From: Marsupella aquatica
Taxonomy: Eukaryota > Marchantiophyta
NCBI GenBank assembly: GCA_973895155.1
Contig: OZ316897.1
Location: 248,001 to 312,000 of the forward strand
Length of the DNA stretch: 64,000 bases
Direction of reading: 5' to 3'
Program-made: the position numbers and the translations under genes
Notes under the pieces: generated by a model
Database searches by the model: none
What the model was told of the DNA's origin: nothing
What the model saw: the letters and a program-made list of their open reading frames with translations, nothing else
Part shown: positions 1 to 10,880 of the stretch, piece by piece
Position numbering within the stretch: the first letter of the stretch is position 1
Layout: every line of letters starts with the position of its first letter

Positions 1-1621
1 AGTGTAAGATACTGGAAAAGAAGCTACGGGAGTCCCGTAAGTCATTACGGGAGACCCAAGGGAGTCACGGAGCCACCGTGTCCCCATCATTATGGGCGGA
101 GATCTCACCTAGTCATGGAATAGCGGGGATGTTGGATATGCCACCCAGGACCGCAAACCCAGGAACCCCTTTGGCTATCGGTTAGGTCTTACCCTTGGAA
201 TTGCAGGGAGGGGAGGAGGCCGCTCTATGGAAGGACACGATCAGCCAGGGTTATGTTAGGGCCTGGCAAGCTTTGGCGGCATTGAGGAGACGGGGAGCCT
301 CTGGCCAGACCCCGGGAAGGACTCCCCCGGCAAGGAGAATAGTAGGTGTTACACCCACATCAGCGGAGGGCGCCGGCAGTGAGGATTCCCGGGGGTGGAG
401 TCCCGGTTCCGTGAGTGAGTCCAGGGAAGACTAGTGAGGCATACGGACGTTGGTCGTACGGATTTTGAATTATTCAACACCTTGGATGAGGAGAATCACG
501 GGCTTGTTGGAAGAAGCTCGAGGAGCTAATTCCGGCAAGGTGTGGCACGCCTGGAACGGAGTCAGGATGAAGAAGTTATGAGCTCGGGCGTATTATGGAT
601 TCAAACATCCGTAACTTGGTCGTCCGGGATCCGTTTTGAGTGCTGCTTACGGATTTGTGTTTGGGAGGAGCAGAGCTACCCAGGGCTGGGGGTTTAGGGT
701 TTAGGGTTTAGGGGAGTAGTTCAAAATGGTTTAGGGTTTCGACCTTGAGTGGCCCCCTCACTTCCCCGTGACTACCAAGTGCGGTTGGCACCGTCGAAGG
801 CACCGATGGTCCCATAGTTAGATTAGGGTTTTAGGAGCATGTGTGTGCCGCATGTTTTAGGTTAGGGATTCCTTGTGGAAGGTTTTTGCAGCGCCGCTAG
901 GGTAGCCGCCATCCTTGTGACCCCGTGAGGGGTGCTTTGGTGTGTTTGTTTTGAGTATTTAGGGGGAAGCCCCGTAGTAGTGGGGGGGGGGAACTCAGCG
1001 TAGTGCTTTGATGCTTTTGAGTAGCTTTTGTGAGTAGGGCACCGATTAGGAGAAGTTCAAGCCAGAGTAGTGAGGTGGAGAACGTAGCACTTGTCCCCGA
1101 GAGGCAGGAGTTGGGCAGACGGCAGGAGGCCGGGTTGTCCTTGCATGTGTTACGGGAAAACCAAAAGATATGGATTTGGCTTGAGGTTCCAATATTTTGT
1201 GTGTCACTTGTTGTTGCTTGTGTTGTTTATTTTTCTCCCCTAGTGCATGTGGTCGGTTTCGTTGTGGAAACATTTGCCCTTATCACTAGTGTTCAAATCT
1301 TATTGTAAACGTTTGTATGCTTGCCCATGAGAGGGGGGTGGTGACAGCACTCACCCGATGGGCATGAGTTGTAGATGGTAGGACCAGTCCCTTGGACTTG
1401 ATCAAAAACGGAGAGACCAGTCGGTAGACTTGATCAAAAAGTACACTCATGGGAGCAGAATCAAACATACTCATCCTTAGGTGTGGAAATTCTCCAAATA
1501 GCGTCCCTTCACGACCCCGTAATACAATACCAACGGTTTAAACGAAGGAAAGTAAGGTTTGCACGTATTAATCATTGGATAGGCAAGTGACACAGCCGCA
1601 CCCTCAGCTTGGGTACGGTCT
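1..1621. other. GC-rich repeat-derived DNA, no gene recognised
   Basis: Base composition and style match the adjoining coding remnants to about 4.4 kb, so this looks like the upstream part of the same repeat. Short open frames exist (for example 195-434) but match nothing I know and have no conserved motif. Telomere-type motifs occur at about 691-713 and again near 729, followed by degenerate TTAGGG-like steps near 821-835. No LTR boundary could be fixed. Confidence 0.4.
691..713 (+). repeat. Interstitial telomere-type repeat (TTTAGGG)3
   Basis: About three perfect TTTAGGG units, G-rich strand on plus, with one further partial unit near 729-738. TTTAGGG is the Arabidopsis-type plant telomere repeat. 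The tract is short and isolated, as seen when telomeric sequence is captured at a repaired break; a chance 'telo-box' is the alternative. Confidence 0.7.
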
Positions 1622-2540
1622 GTGGTAAATGTGGTCAACCTTAGCTCGGAGGACGAAGGAGCCCCTCCCCTTAATCGCAACCCACCGGGTACTTATAGTG
1701 CAAGGCCGGGTACAGCCCAGGTGGACAACATAGTGACGGTAGCGGCTCCGGCGCCAGTACTCACGATGGTAGCCCTACCACGGCCGGATAGGGAAGATGG
1801 GGAGGTGTCCCCCTCCACGAGCCACCCCTGGAACCAGTCTCAGGGGAGGAAGAGGAAGGAGCCGGCTGCAGTATCCGGGTTACCTTTGGCACTACCGTGG
1901 CCAAGCTAACCATGCATCGCATGGGGGAGAATGTTCATAAGAGCATTCTTCGTGCCCTAAGCATGCATGCTACCTGAAGACCCAAGGGTTCGAGAACCTC
2001 GCCGCTCTCCCTTGGAATACTTGCAGGTACTATGGGCAGGACATGACGGAGTTCATCCAGAACTTTGACGAGGCCCGCTAGCTGATCTGTGGGCACGGAC
2101 GAGTAATGTCCCTAAACGAGGCATGGCTTAAGTTGATCTTTGGCTTACCTAAGGGAGTAAACCGGGTAGAGTCACGGGCTCTAGGGGGCAAGGGAGCCAA
2201 GTATCAGTCTTCCAGCTTCCCGACCGAGGGTGTGGTGGACAACGGCTTCTTGATGAGGACATGTCTCATCCCGGAGAAAGCAGAGCGGCTCAAGTTTCAG
2301 CGATACGGTCTCCACATGATGGAGCCACAAGGAGAGATATCAGCTGCACAGGTGATCCAGGTCGAGAACTACCGGCCAAGGAAATGGGCCTCTTTCTTCG
2401 TAAAGAAATTCCATGAGGAGATGGAACAAAGAAGGAAGACCTTGTACTTGGGCGGGAAAGCATACCTTGCAAGCCACATGAAATTATCATTGAGTGGTAC
2501 GCCCGTTTTGACCAACAACCCTTCCGCGGCTCAATAAGCC
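1622..2540 (+). pseudogene. Gag-like remnant of unidentified retroelement
   Basis: Three broken frames read in series: 1622-1909 (acidic, Pro/Ser-rich, ending in a basic patch), an interrupted stretch with in-frame stops at about 1910-2105, and 2106-2537 (143 codons). The last contains a segment reading KKFHEEMEQRRKTLYLGGKA followed by ASHMK. After a frame change near 2480 the continuation reads EWYARFDQQPF. A decayed copy of the 3' part lies on the minus strand up to about 14965, which supports a mobile origin. I do not recognise the family; position before a coiled-coil ORF and the lack of any enzymatic motif make a gag-like or accessory protein the best guess. Confidence 0.4.
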
Positions 2541-2616
2541 CGAACTCACTCCGTCAAGGTGGGTCTTCCCGGCTCAGGAGAGGCGGCCGCAGCGTGAAGC
2601 CCGAAGCCCGTCACCC

Positions 2617-3654
2617 ATGGTGACCGTGATCACCTTGGCCCCACTAGCAGCTGCCGCCCCTCCTTCCGTACCGGATGAAGCGGTCATCGCAACCCTGGAC
2701 TCGATCAACCAGACTCAGGAGATCGACGAAGCTGAGTTGGAAGAAGCCGGACCCGGGCCCAAGATTATGATTCCGGAGGACATCCCGGTACCCTCCACAG
2801 CCGTGCAGGAGAATTCCCCGTCCCTGGTGGAGGATCCAGCCCCCTCCATCTTCGTTGTTCAGGGACTGGACGTCACCACTCCGACCCCTGCGCAAGCGGA
2901 GGTCTGTCCTTGCCCTACCCTGAGTGGGCATAACCTGGAGTGCCCGGAACACTTTGCACCAGGCACGTTTTTGAATGGGTTGCTGGGTGACTTCTCCCAG
3001 CAGATCGCATGGGATACGGGGGAGTTCATGGCCCGAAAGGTGGCCTACTTCTTCAACCAAGAACTGGTTGCGGCTGTAAGAGCGGGACATACCCAAGCCG
3101 AGACCACGCGGAAGATAGAGCGGTATCAGATTGAGGCAACCCGCCTGAAGAACGAAGCCTTAGCCTTAGAAATCAAGCTTCAACTTCTCCGACCTCATCT
3201 GGCGACCGCTTTGAACCAAGTAGCCAAAGCCGGGGCCCGAGAAGCCTTGGCTGAGCAAGCGGGAGCCGGAAAGGATGCCAAAATCTCACGGCTCCGGACC
3301 CAAATTGATGGCTTGAAGGGGCAAGCCGTCATTTGGCAAAAGGACATGGAGGAGGCTGAGGCTCGGGCTCAGCAAGACACAGCTGAGGTGGACACCCTAA
3401 AAGCAGAGGTGGCATGGCTTCAAGAAGAAGCCACAAAGCAGGCCCAATTGGTGGAGAAGCTGATGAGCAACGCCCAACAATTGAAAGAGGCGTGCCAGGA
3501 AGCCGTGGAGGAGACGGATGAGGCAAAGAGAGAAAACGAATCTCTCCTCGACCAGGTCCAACTACTAAAGCAGGACCTGGACCGGGTGCGGATGCAGCGG
3601 GACGGGCGCTCCAAGTCCAGCTCGGGTGGGTCTGGCAAGCGTGCCAGGCATTAG
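2617..3654 (+). CDS. 345-aa coiled-coil protein of a repeat element, function unknown
   Basis: This is an intact frame from a true ATG at 2617 to a stop at 3652-3654. Residues 1-100 are acidic and Pro/Val-rich and probably disordered. A compact segment around residues 110-150 contains GTFLNGLLGDFSQQIAWDTG, the part best preserved in the inverted copy at 13.9-15.0 kb. Residues about 155-330 are rich in Glu, Lys, Gln, Ala and Leu with heptad-like spacing, which predicts a long coiled coil. The C terminus is a Ser/Gly/Arg/Lys basic tail. There is no signal peptide, membrane span or catalytic motif. It follows the gag-like remnant at 1622-2540, and I infer it belongs to the same element. It could instead be a domesticated host gene: it is the only stop-free frame in a decayed neighbourhood. 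Confidence 0.45.
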   Translation: MVTVITLAPLAAAAPPSVPDEAVIATLDSINQTQEIDEAELEEAGPGPKIMIPEDIPVPSTAVQENSPSLVEDPAPSIFVVQGLDVTTPTPAQAEVCPCPTLSGHNLECPEHFAPGTFLNGLLGDFSQQIAWDTGEFMARKVAYFFNQELVAAVRAGHTQAETTRKIERYQIEATRLKNEALALEIKLQLLRPHLATALNQVAKAGAREALAEQAGAGKDAKISRLRTQIDGLKGQAVIWQKDMEEAEARAQQDTAEVDTLKAEVAWLQEEATKQAQLVEKLMSNAQQLKEACQEAVEETDEAKRENESLLDQVQLLKQDLDRVRMQRDGRSKSSSGGSGKRARH

Positions 3655-6600
3655 CGGCGTAGTAGATTTAGAGTAGAGTTAGTCTTTGAATAAACCCAAA
3701 GACAGAGTAGAGTTAGTTTAGTCAGGTAGGTCAGACACTAGGGACAAGCGCCGAAACTAGTTAGCAGCACTGTCTGGTCTGACCACCTCCGAGTTAGCTT
3801 AGAATCTTAGTATAGGACACGCCATTTTTTGGCCTGACAGTTAGCTAAGGATAGATTCGAGGACATCGCCATTCCGGGCCACGGCTCTTAGTTAGTATTT
3901 AGTGCACCCCTCGGTAGAGGCAGGGGGATTTTAGATTCAGAACCGGGTGTCCAAAGGATGTGCGGGGAGTCCCGGCCTTTATGAATAGAAGAGCACCAAG
4001 GAAGGAGGGTACGACTAAGCTCGCTGGGCGAGTGCGAAGCCGGGCTCCGTTGTGGTGTACATCTCCTTGTCGTTGGGCCTGTCCATTCAAAAGACGTCGA
4101 GTCAACCGTGTATATGTGTATAGTGGATTATGAAGTAAAGTCTTTTCCCCACCATTTCCTTCGTGTAAACCAAGATTGTATGATTGTGGGTTCCGTTGCA
4201 TGAATGAGTCTCGTATGCGGGTAGAGGATGCTTGGCCGAATCCGTTATCCGAGCTGTGCACTGGGTGACCGCTGCGGATAGTGGTTGTGAGCCCAGATTG
4301 GATACCCGTATCATCGGATCCGGATCGAAGGCGGATAGTACGAAGGCTTAAAATCCCTTAAGCCGGGGTCGATCTCGCTATCGACTTAAGGTACATTCTG
4401 GCGGTGGAACACAAATCATACCCATGTTATGTACGCAGGTAAAAATAGGCGCACTTAGCGCTATATTGCGGGAGTAAGGTGTAGTTTGCACATCCCTCCT
4501 AGCCCGAACCCTTAAAACTAATGAAGATTATGACTGCCTAAGCCGAAATCCGTATAAGGATGAAGATTTCGGCGTGACAGTGGGCAAGTGATCCTGATTT
4601 CACAGTGTAGTCTCTTTTGAAGTTGTTTCAAGATCTTGAGTCATTCTCCGGTGATAAGACTGGAGACTTATCGTTGAAGAGCATGGACATGTCCTGATCC
4701 TATTTTTGTTGCGCTTTTAGATCGCAGAGCTTTTGAGATTGGCTATTTGGAAAGGAAGCATGTGGATTTTGACCAGTTTAAAGGACTCGATAACAAGGCT
4801 CCGCATGAGCCTCGCATGGAACCCTTGTCCTCGAATTCCTTTCGACCCCTTCCACAACATTTGCACCTCAAACTGGACAATTCAAGGAAGGACAATTAGA
4901 ATCAGACCGTGATCGCATTTTGTAGTGCTAGCTCTTCGAGGAATGTTTGAGTTTGTGACACTTCTCTTCCAAGTTGCTTCATGATCCCACATGTTTTGTT
5001 CACATAATCATATGATGGTCATTTAGGACTCATGCAACACCGGATGCAACAAGGCATATGACCTCGCACATAACTTTGATACAACACTTAAAAATATTTC
5101 CAAGGACTTGTCTCTCATTGAATTTAAGAATCTCTATAGGGAGATGGGGTACACAAACTAATTTCAGTCCATTCTACATTACTTTTTGTATGAATAGTCA
5201 TGAACTTTTGCATTTTTTCCTGGCTATCAAGTTGACCTTATTTATATGATATTTAAAATTAAAAGTATTCAAGAGTTTTATTTTGAGGTTTGAAATTAAT
5301 CTAATTTTAATTCAACTCATTAAGATAGGTTAGCTGTCCTTCTAGAGTACCCTGCTACAAGTCAAACTAACCAGTGATGTTTAGCCAATTAAGAGCTTCG
5401 AAAATACTGGATTGGTATTATGGAACAAAATAGTTTTCAACCACATTTTCCCAAAGAAATAGCTCACGGATCAGGTCCTTGGTTTTAATTGACGAGCTGG
5501 AAAAGCAACTTCCATCTCTGACAGGTCTTTCAGTTACTTCGTAGTGCTTTCCCGATTAAGTTTTTGAATGGGTTGCCATGGGGATGTCGCCCTCCTTCAA
5601 TCAATCTGGTCCTGAAATAATCGGAGAGTCGTGAACTGTGATGTATTCTCTCAAGCGACATCAATTTTGTTGCCACTTGCTTCAACTTGTTGTTCTGAAC
5701 GAATTGTCGAGCCTGCCCAATTTGCTACTTACACGGTCTGCATAACACTTGTTCACAAGTTCTTCTTTGAAGAAATGTCGTCAATTCTTCGTTTGGTATG
5801 CAGGACACTTTAGTTGGAAAGGGTTCTTTCTTGGAGGGCGATAAACAAGAGCACTCGCGCCATAAGTTTTCAGAGGGCAATGTGCAGGTATGACGGTGGG
5901 TTGCTTTGGGGTTTGGATGGAAGATCTTCTCATACTTTTTCTTCTCAAAGCTTGTAGTTTTGATTCTCAAGTTTTGATGGCAAAGCTGGGATGATTCGTA
6001 ACAGAGTCCAGCAGGAGGAATTGATCCTGGAGAAGATACCGCTACTGGTATGCTTCTAGGGCTTCCTCCAACTGTTACGCTGAGCTGAGATTCCTCTGCC
6101 CGGGCAAGGTTTCCCCAACAGAGCCTTCGCGTAATGAATATTCTTTCCTCAGTCCATGGGAAAGGAAAGATGAGACTTGAAATTTGAGGGCTCTGCAAGA
6201 TTGCACTATTTAGACTGATTTGAACCGTTGTCAAACAGGTAAGATCGTATTTCTCAAAACTGTACCATTGAGCTCCGTATTTCCGGCACGGGAACGGAGC
6301 TGACTCGATGGAACTTTTGGATATGGACCGCTTTAGGCAACAGTCCTCAGCCAGGTATGATTAATTTTGTATGCATGTCATTTTGTTGGATTTGATGTGA
6401 CCAAACGACCTTGAATACATTCTCAACAAAGACGTTTGATTTGCAGAGTTTATCCTTCATCTTCCAGTTTGATTGGTATTGGCATCCGCCATTGTTCTTG
6501 TACAGGGCTTTCAGGTAATGAGACTGAAGAGCGATTTCAACGTTATGCGTACCTACTTTTAAACAGAAACTCTTGTTCCAGCACCACGGTGTGACATTTA

Positions 6601-7470
6601 TGGTTGCGGGAATTTCCTGCTATAAGGCTTATGTGATCAAGACTTGAGTTGAACTTCAAGTTTGATTCTTTTTTCATGTTAAGAAACACAGGGTGGAGGG
6701 GTGGGGGGGCGGTGGGGCGGAGGCTGTTACATTCATGTCGCATGTGTCTCTTGACGGATTGTATAAGAGCCAAGTTAAAGAATGCTGGATAGCCTTTATT
6801 TCTGAATTGTAGGAGAGGGAGGGAAGCGCTTTCACGTTCATGTCATCTGCGTCTAATCACGATGGATTCTACAGATGATGGCTAGGCTTTATTTCTAAGT
6901 AGTCTCTTTTCAGAAACCTGAGATTCTGGTTTGTGTATAGCACAGAAAGGACAGTGTAGGCAACCTACAAATGCACGCCTGTCAAGATGCCCTAAGAGTC
7001 TTGCCTGTACACAACCCAAGGATAACATGTGACTTCTGGCTGAAGTATTTTAGTACCAATTCGATAGGCTCTTGACTCTGTCCTTTCTGTGGGTACAGTG
7101 AAATACCGGAGAAGGAACGAGCTTATTGATACCTGGATATGCCTTTCACAATTATTTCAATATTCTATTCTAAGATCATTGCATACTTGACAGATAGCCG
7201 TTACTTTCAGTTGGAAAGGAGTCATTTAACTTTTGCAAGTTATCTGTACCAAAGATCACAGCAGAGCAAGGGAGACAAGAAAATACATCTTTGGACGGAG
7301 GTAGGAATGCACCCTAGAACTCGAGAGGCTTACCGGTCTGCTCTCCATTTCTGAACACTCATTGTAGAAAGATCACTGGAAACATAGTCGTCAAGAAATA
7401 ACTAAAAATTCATTGCACCTCGTGGAATCTCCTGGATTTTATCCTGGTAGCAGATCTGATCGTGGGTTGT
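3655..7470. other. Intergenic, no gene recognised
   Basis: To about 4.6 kb the DNA keeps the GC-rich character of the preceding element; beyond that it is more AT-rich. Open frames such as 5058-5249, 5631-5813 and 7139-7354 (plus) and 5725-6234 (minus) have no recognisable motif and no paralog in the window. An imperfect tandem duplication of roughly 105 bp lies at about 6730-6900. The stretch before 7482 probably holds the unseen 5' exon or promoter of the DYW-PPR gene. Confidence 0.4.
6691..6723 (+). other. G-rich tract with quadruplex potential
   Basis: Successive runs GGG, GGGG, GGGGGGG, GGGG and GG are separated by one to three bases. This satisfies the usual G3+ four-run quadruplex pattern on the plus strand. 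It lies about 0.8 kb upstream of the first DYW-PPR reading frame. Confidence 0.6.
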
Positions 7471-7481
7471 GGTGCTGACAG

Positions 7482-10400
7482 AGGAAGCCCAGAGCACCTG
7501 AGTTCGATCAGAAGTTGACAAGACTAGCACTTTGGGTGGATGGATGGTCAACCCCAGCGTGGGTTAAGGCAAGGGCGAATTTGATTACTCACTGCAGATT
7601 TCCATCTAATGTTAGTTATTGCACGCGAGATCGGTCTCAAGTCACTGCAAAAGGGATTGGCAGTAGGCATATGCATCCTGGTACCACGGGTCAAACAATT
7701 GCTATGTTGAAAGATCGTCTACAGCGAGGCATTACTATAGACTCGTACACATATGTTAAAGTTCTGCAAATGTGCTTGCAACAGAAAGACCTTTCAGGAG
7801 CCAAGCAAATTCATGACTGCATCATCGAGAGTGGAATTCACGAAAATCCATATGTGGCAATGACGCTCTTGAATGTGTATATAAAATGCGGAGGACTGTT
7901 AGATGCACGTCGAGTTTTTGATCAACTTGAGAAGAAGAGTGTTAAAACTTGGAACGCGATGATAGCAGGATATGCTAACAGTGATCATTCTGAATCTGTA
8001 CCGGAACTTTTTAATCAAATGCGACACGAAGGCGTGCAGCCTAATGAGATCACATATCTGAGCATCCTGAAAGGGTGTGCCAGCCCATTAGCTCTAACAC
8101 GCGGGAAAGAAATTCATGAGCGTATTCGACATGCCGGCTTTGAATCAGACGTGCGTGTAGGGACCGCCCTCTTACTGATGTACGCAAAATGTCGGTGCAT
8201 CACCGAGGCACGGATAGTTTTTGAAGAGTTGACCAATCGAAATGTCGTGACATGGAATGTTATGATTGGAGCATATGCAGAACGTGGTGATGGTGTGGAA
8301 GCATATCGACTATATCTCCAAATGAGACGTGAAGGCTTCGAACCAGATGCATTCACTTATGTCAGTATTCTTAAATCGTCTGCAAGCGAAGAGCCTTTGG
8401 AGTGGGTGAAGGAAGTTCATGAGCATGCTCGCAAGGCGGCACTGGATACCAATTTGCGTGTGGGCAGTGCACTCATTCACGTGTATGCAGAGGGTGGCAG
8501 TATAGATGACGCCCGACGAGTTTTTGACAGAATGGAGAAGCGCGATGTAATCACATGGAATGTAATGATCGGTGGACTTGCACGACATGGATGTGGGCAT
8601 GAAGCATATCGACTGTTTCTCGAAATGAGACGTGAAGGGTTCAAACCAAATGCAATCACTTATGTGAGCATCCTCAATGCATCTGCAAGTTCGGATTCTT
8701 TGGAGTGGGTGAAGGAGGTTCATAGGCATGCTAGCAAAGCGGGACTGGAGTCAGATTTGCGTGTGGGCAGTGCACTGGTTCACATGTATGCACAGAGTGG
8801 CAGTATAGCTGACGCCCGACTGGTTTTTAACAGAGTGGAAAAACGCGATGTAGTCACATTTAATGTAATGATTGGTGCACTTGTTCAACATGGATGTGGG
8901 GATGAAGCATACAGACAGTTTCTCCAAATGAGACGTCAAGGTTTCGAACCAGATGCAATCACCTATGTGAGCATCCTGAATGCATCTGCAAGTGCGGGGG
9001 CTTTGGAGTGGGTGAAGGAGGTTCATGCCCACGCTAGCAAAGCCGGACTCGAGTCTGATTTGCGTGTGGGCAATGCACTCGTTCACATGTATGCAAAGAG
9101 TGGCAGTATAGATGATGCTCGACTGGTTTTTGACAGAATGGAGAAACGCGATGTACTCACATGGAATGTAATGATAGGAGGACTTGCACAACATGGATGT
9201 GGGCATGAAGCCTATCGAGTGTTTCTCCAAATGAGACGGGAAGGCTTTGAACCAGATGCATTCACTTATGCGAGTATACTGAATGCATCTGCAAGTGCGG
9301 GGGCTTTGGAGTGGGTAAAGGAGGTTCATGCCCATGCTAGCAAAGCCGGATTGGAGTCGGATTTGCGTGTGGGGAATGCACTGGTTCACATGTATGCAAA
9401 GAGTGGCAGTATAGATGATGCTCGACTGGTTTTTGACAGAATGGAGAAACGCGATGCATTCAGTTATGCGACTATTCTGAATGCATCGGCAAGTGAGGAG
9501 ACTTTGGAATGGATGAAGAAAGTTCATGGCCAAGCTAGTAAAGCAGGACTGGAGTCGGACTTGCGTGTCGCCAATGCCCTCGTTCACATGTATACAAAGA
9601 GTGGCAGTGTAGATGATGCCCGACTGGTTTTCGACAGAATGGAGAAACGTGATGTTGTCACATGGAATACCATGATTGGGGGACTTGCACAACATGGATC
9701 TGGGTATGAAGCATATCGAGTGTATCTCCAAATGAGACGGGAAGGCTTCGAACCAAATGCAGTCACTTATGCGAGCATCCTGAATGCATCTGCATCTGCG
9801 GGGGCTTTGGAGTGGGTGAAAAAAGTTCATGCCCATGCTCTCAAAGCGGGACTGGAGTCGGATTTGCTTGTGGGCGGTGCACTAGTTCACATGTATGCAA
9901 AGAGTGGCAGTATAGATGACGCCCAACTAGTGTTTGACAGACTGGGGAAACGAGATGTAATCACATGGAACATAATGATCGGTGGACTTGCACAACACGG
10001 ACATGGGCATGAAGCCCTGGAACTTTTCAGAAAAATGAATGCGGACCATGTGAAACCCAACGAGAAGTCATTCATAGCTGTGTTGTCAGCCTGTTCTCAT
10101 GGAGGCCTTGTTGATGATGGCCGTAGACTCTTTTCAGCGATGACGCAAGACTATGGTATCGAGCGTACTGTTGTTCACTATAACCTCATGGTGGATATTC
10201 TTGGGCGGGCGGGACACTTGGAGGAAGCAAAGCAGTTCATAAGTGAGATGCCGATCGAACCAGATGATGTAACTTGGACAGCCTTGCTTGGGGCTTGTAG
10301 AACTTACGGTAATGTGGAGCTGGGCGAACTAGCCGCTAACGAGCTTTTCAAGTTGGAACCGGGTAAGGCCTCTACATATGTGCTGCTCTCCAATATCTAT

Positions 10401-10880
10401 GCTGCAGCTGGGAAGTGGGAGAAGGTATCATCTGTGCGCACAATGATGCAAGAGCGAGGTGTTCGGAAGGAGCCAGGGCGTAGCTGGATTGAAGTTGATA
10501 ACAAGATCCATGAATTTGTTGTGGGGGATACATCTCACCCAGAAGCGGAGGCGATATATACTGAGCTGAATAAATTGACTGAAAAATTGAAGGCTGAAGG
10601 CTACATTCCGGATACCCAGCTTGTGTTGCATGATATGAATGAGGAGGATAAAGAGCTAGCTCTTTGCTCTCATAGTGAGAAGTTGGCTATTGCTTACGGA
10701 CTTATGCACCTACCTTGGGGAGAACCAATTCGTGTAAGTAAGAATCTTCGGGTGTGTTCAGATTGCCACTCAGCAACCAAGTATATCTCCAAGGTGACCG
10801 GACGCGAGATTATTGCGAGGGATGCAAATCGGTTCCACCATTTCAAAGATGGAATGTGTTCTTGTGGTGATTACTGGTGA
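7482..10880 (+). CDS. PLS-class DYW pentatricopeptide repeat protein (organellar RNA-editing factor), copy 1
   Basis: PPR proteins of this class bind chloroplast or mitochondrial transcripts and direct C-to-U editing; the DYW domain is the cytidine deaminase. The frame is uninterrupted from 7479 to the TGA after codons ending GDYW at 10880. It holds eight L-S units and seven P motifs (PLS order, about 101 aa per triplet), then L2, S2, E1 and E2 blocks, a PG-type GRSWIEVDN segment near 10480 and a full DYW domain. The deaminase signature HSEKLA is near 10675 and the zinc-binding CSDCH near 10758; the terminal CSCGDYW is intact. One P motif is missing between about 9454 and 9455. No ATG occurs before 7671 in this frame, yet homology with copy 3 starts upstream (ALWVDGWSTP near 7530). 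Translation therefore starts either at 7671, giving about 1,069 aa and cutting the conserved N-terminal part, or in an upstream exon joined at an AG near 7480-7481. Residue identities fit a catalytically competent protein. Confidence 0.88.
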   Translation, partial: RKPRAPEFDQKLTRLALWVDGWSTPAWVKARANLITHCRFPSNVSYCTRDRSQVTAKGIGSRHMHPGTTGQTIAMLKDRLQRGITIDSYTYVKVLQMCLQQKDLSGAKQIHDCIIESGIHENPYVAMTLLNVYIKCGGLLDARRVFDQLEKKSVKTWNAMIAGYANSDHSESVPELFNQMRHEGVQPNEITYLSILKGCASPLALTRGKEIHERIRHAGFESDVRVGTALLLMYAKCRCITEARIVFEELTNRNVVTWNVMIGAYAERGDGVEAYRLYLQMRREGFEPDAFTYVSILKSSASEEPLEWVKEVHEHARKAALDTNLRVGSALIHVYAEGGSIDDARRVFDRMEKRDVITWNVMIGGLARHGCGHEAYRLFLEMRREGFKPNAITYVSILNASASSDSLEWVKEVHRHASKAGLESDLRVGSALVHMYAQSGSIADARLVFNRVEKRDVVTFNVMIGALVQHGCGDEAYRQFLQMRRQGFEPDAITYVSILNASASAGALEWVKEVHAHASKAGLESDLRVGNALVHMYAKSGSIDDARLVFDRMEKRDVLTWNVMIGGLAQHGCGHEAYRVFLQMRREGFEPDAFTYASILNASASAGALEWVKEVHAHASKAGLESDLRVGNALVHMYAKSGSIDDARLVFDRMEKRDAFSYATILNASASEETLEWMKKVHGQASKAGLESDLRVANALVHMYTKSGSVDDARLVFDRMEKRDVVTWNTMIGGLAQHGSGYEAYRVYLQMRREGFEPNAVTYASILNASASAGALEWVKKVHAHALKAGLESDLLVGGALVHMYAKSGSIDDAQLVFDRLGKRDVITWNIMIGGLAQHGHGHEALELFRKMNADHVKPNEKSFIAVLSACSHGGLVDDGRRLFSAMTQDYGIERTVVHYNLMVDILGRAGHLEEAKQFISEMPIEPDDVTWTALLGACRTYGNVELGELAANELFKLEPGKASTYVLLSNIYAAAGKWEKVSSVRTMMQERGVRKEPGRSWIEVDNKIHEFVVGDTSHPEAEAIYTELNKLTEKLKAEGYIPDTQLVLHDMNEEDKELALCSHSEKLAIAYGLMHLPWGEPIRVSKNLRVCSDCHSATKYISKVTGREIIARDANRFHHFKDGMCSCGDYW
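9021..9627 (+). repeat. Near-identical 303-bp tandem units inside DYW-PPR copy 1
   Basis: The unit starting at GTTCATGCCC (9021) recurs at 9324, a period of 303 bp or 101 codons, which equals one L-S-P triplet. Over the shared part the two copies differ at only a handful of positions, far fewer than between other triplets of the protein. This points to a recent unequal crossover or conversion within the gene. Confidence 0.8.

Noticed and set aside
5725-6234. 169-codon minus-strand open frame upstream of PPR copy 1
   Set aside because: No domain, no paralog and no splice or start context; composition looks like non-coding DNA.
8751-9836. 361-codon minus-strand open frame
   Set aside because: It is the antisense shadow of the PPR repeats of copy 1; its own repetitive pattern only mirrors the plus-strand triplets.
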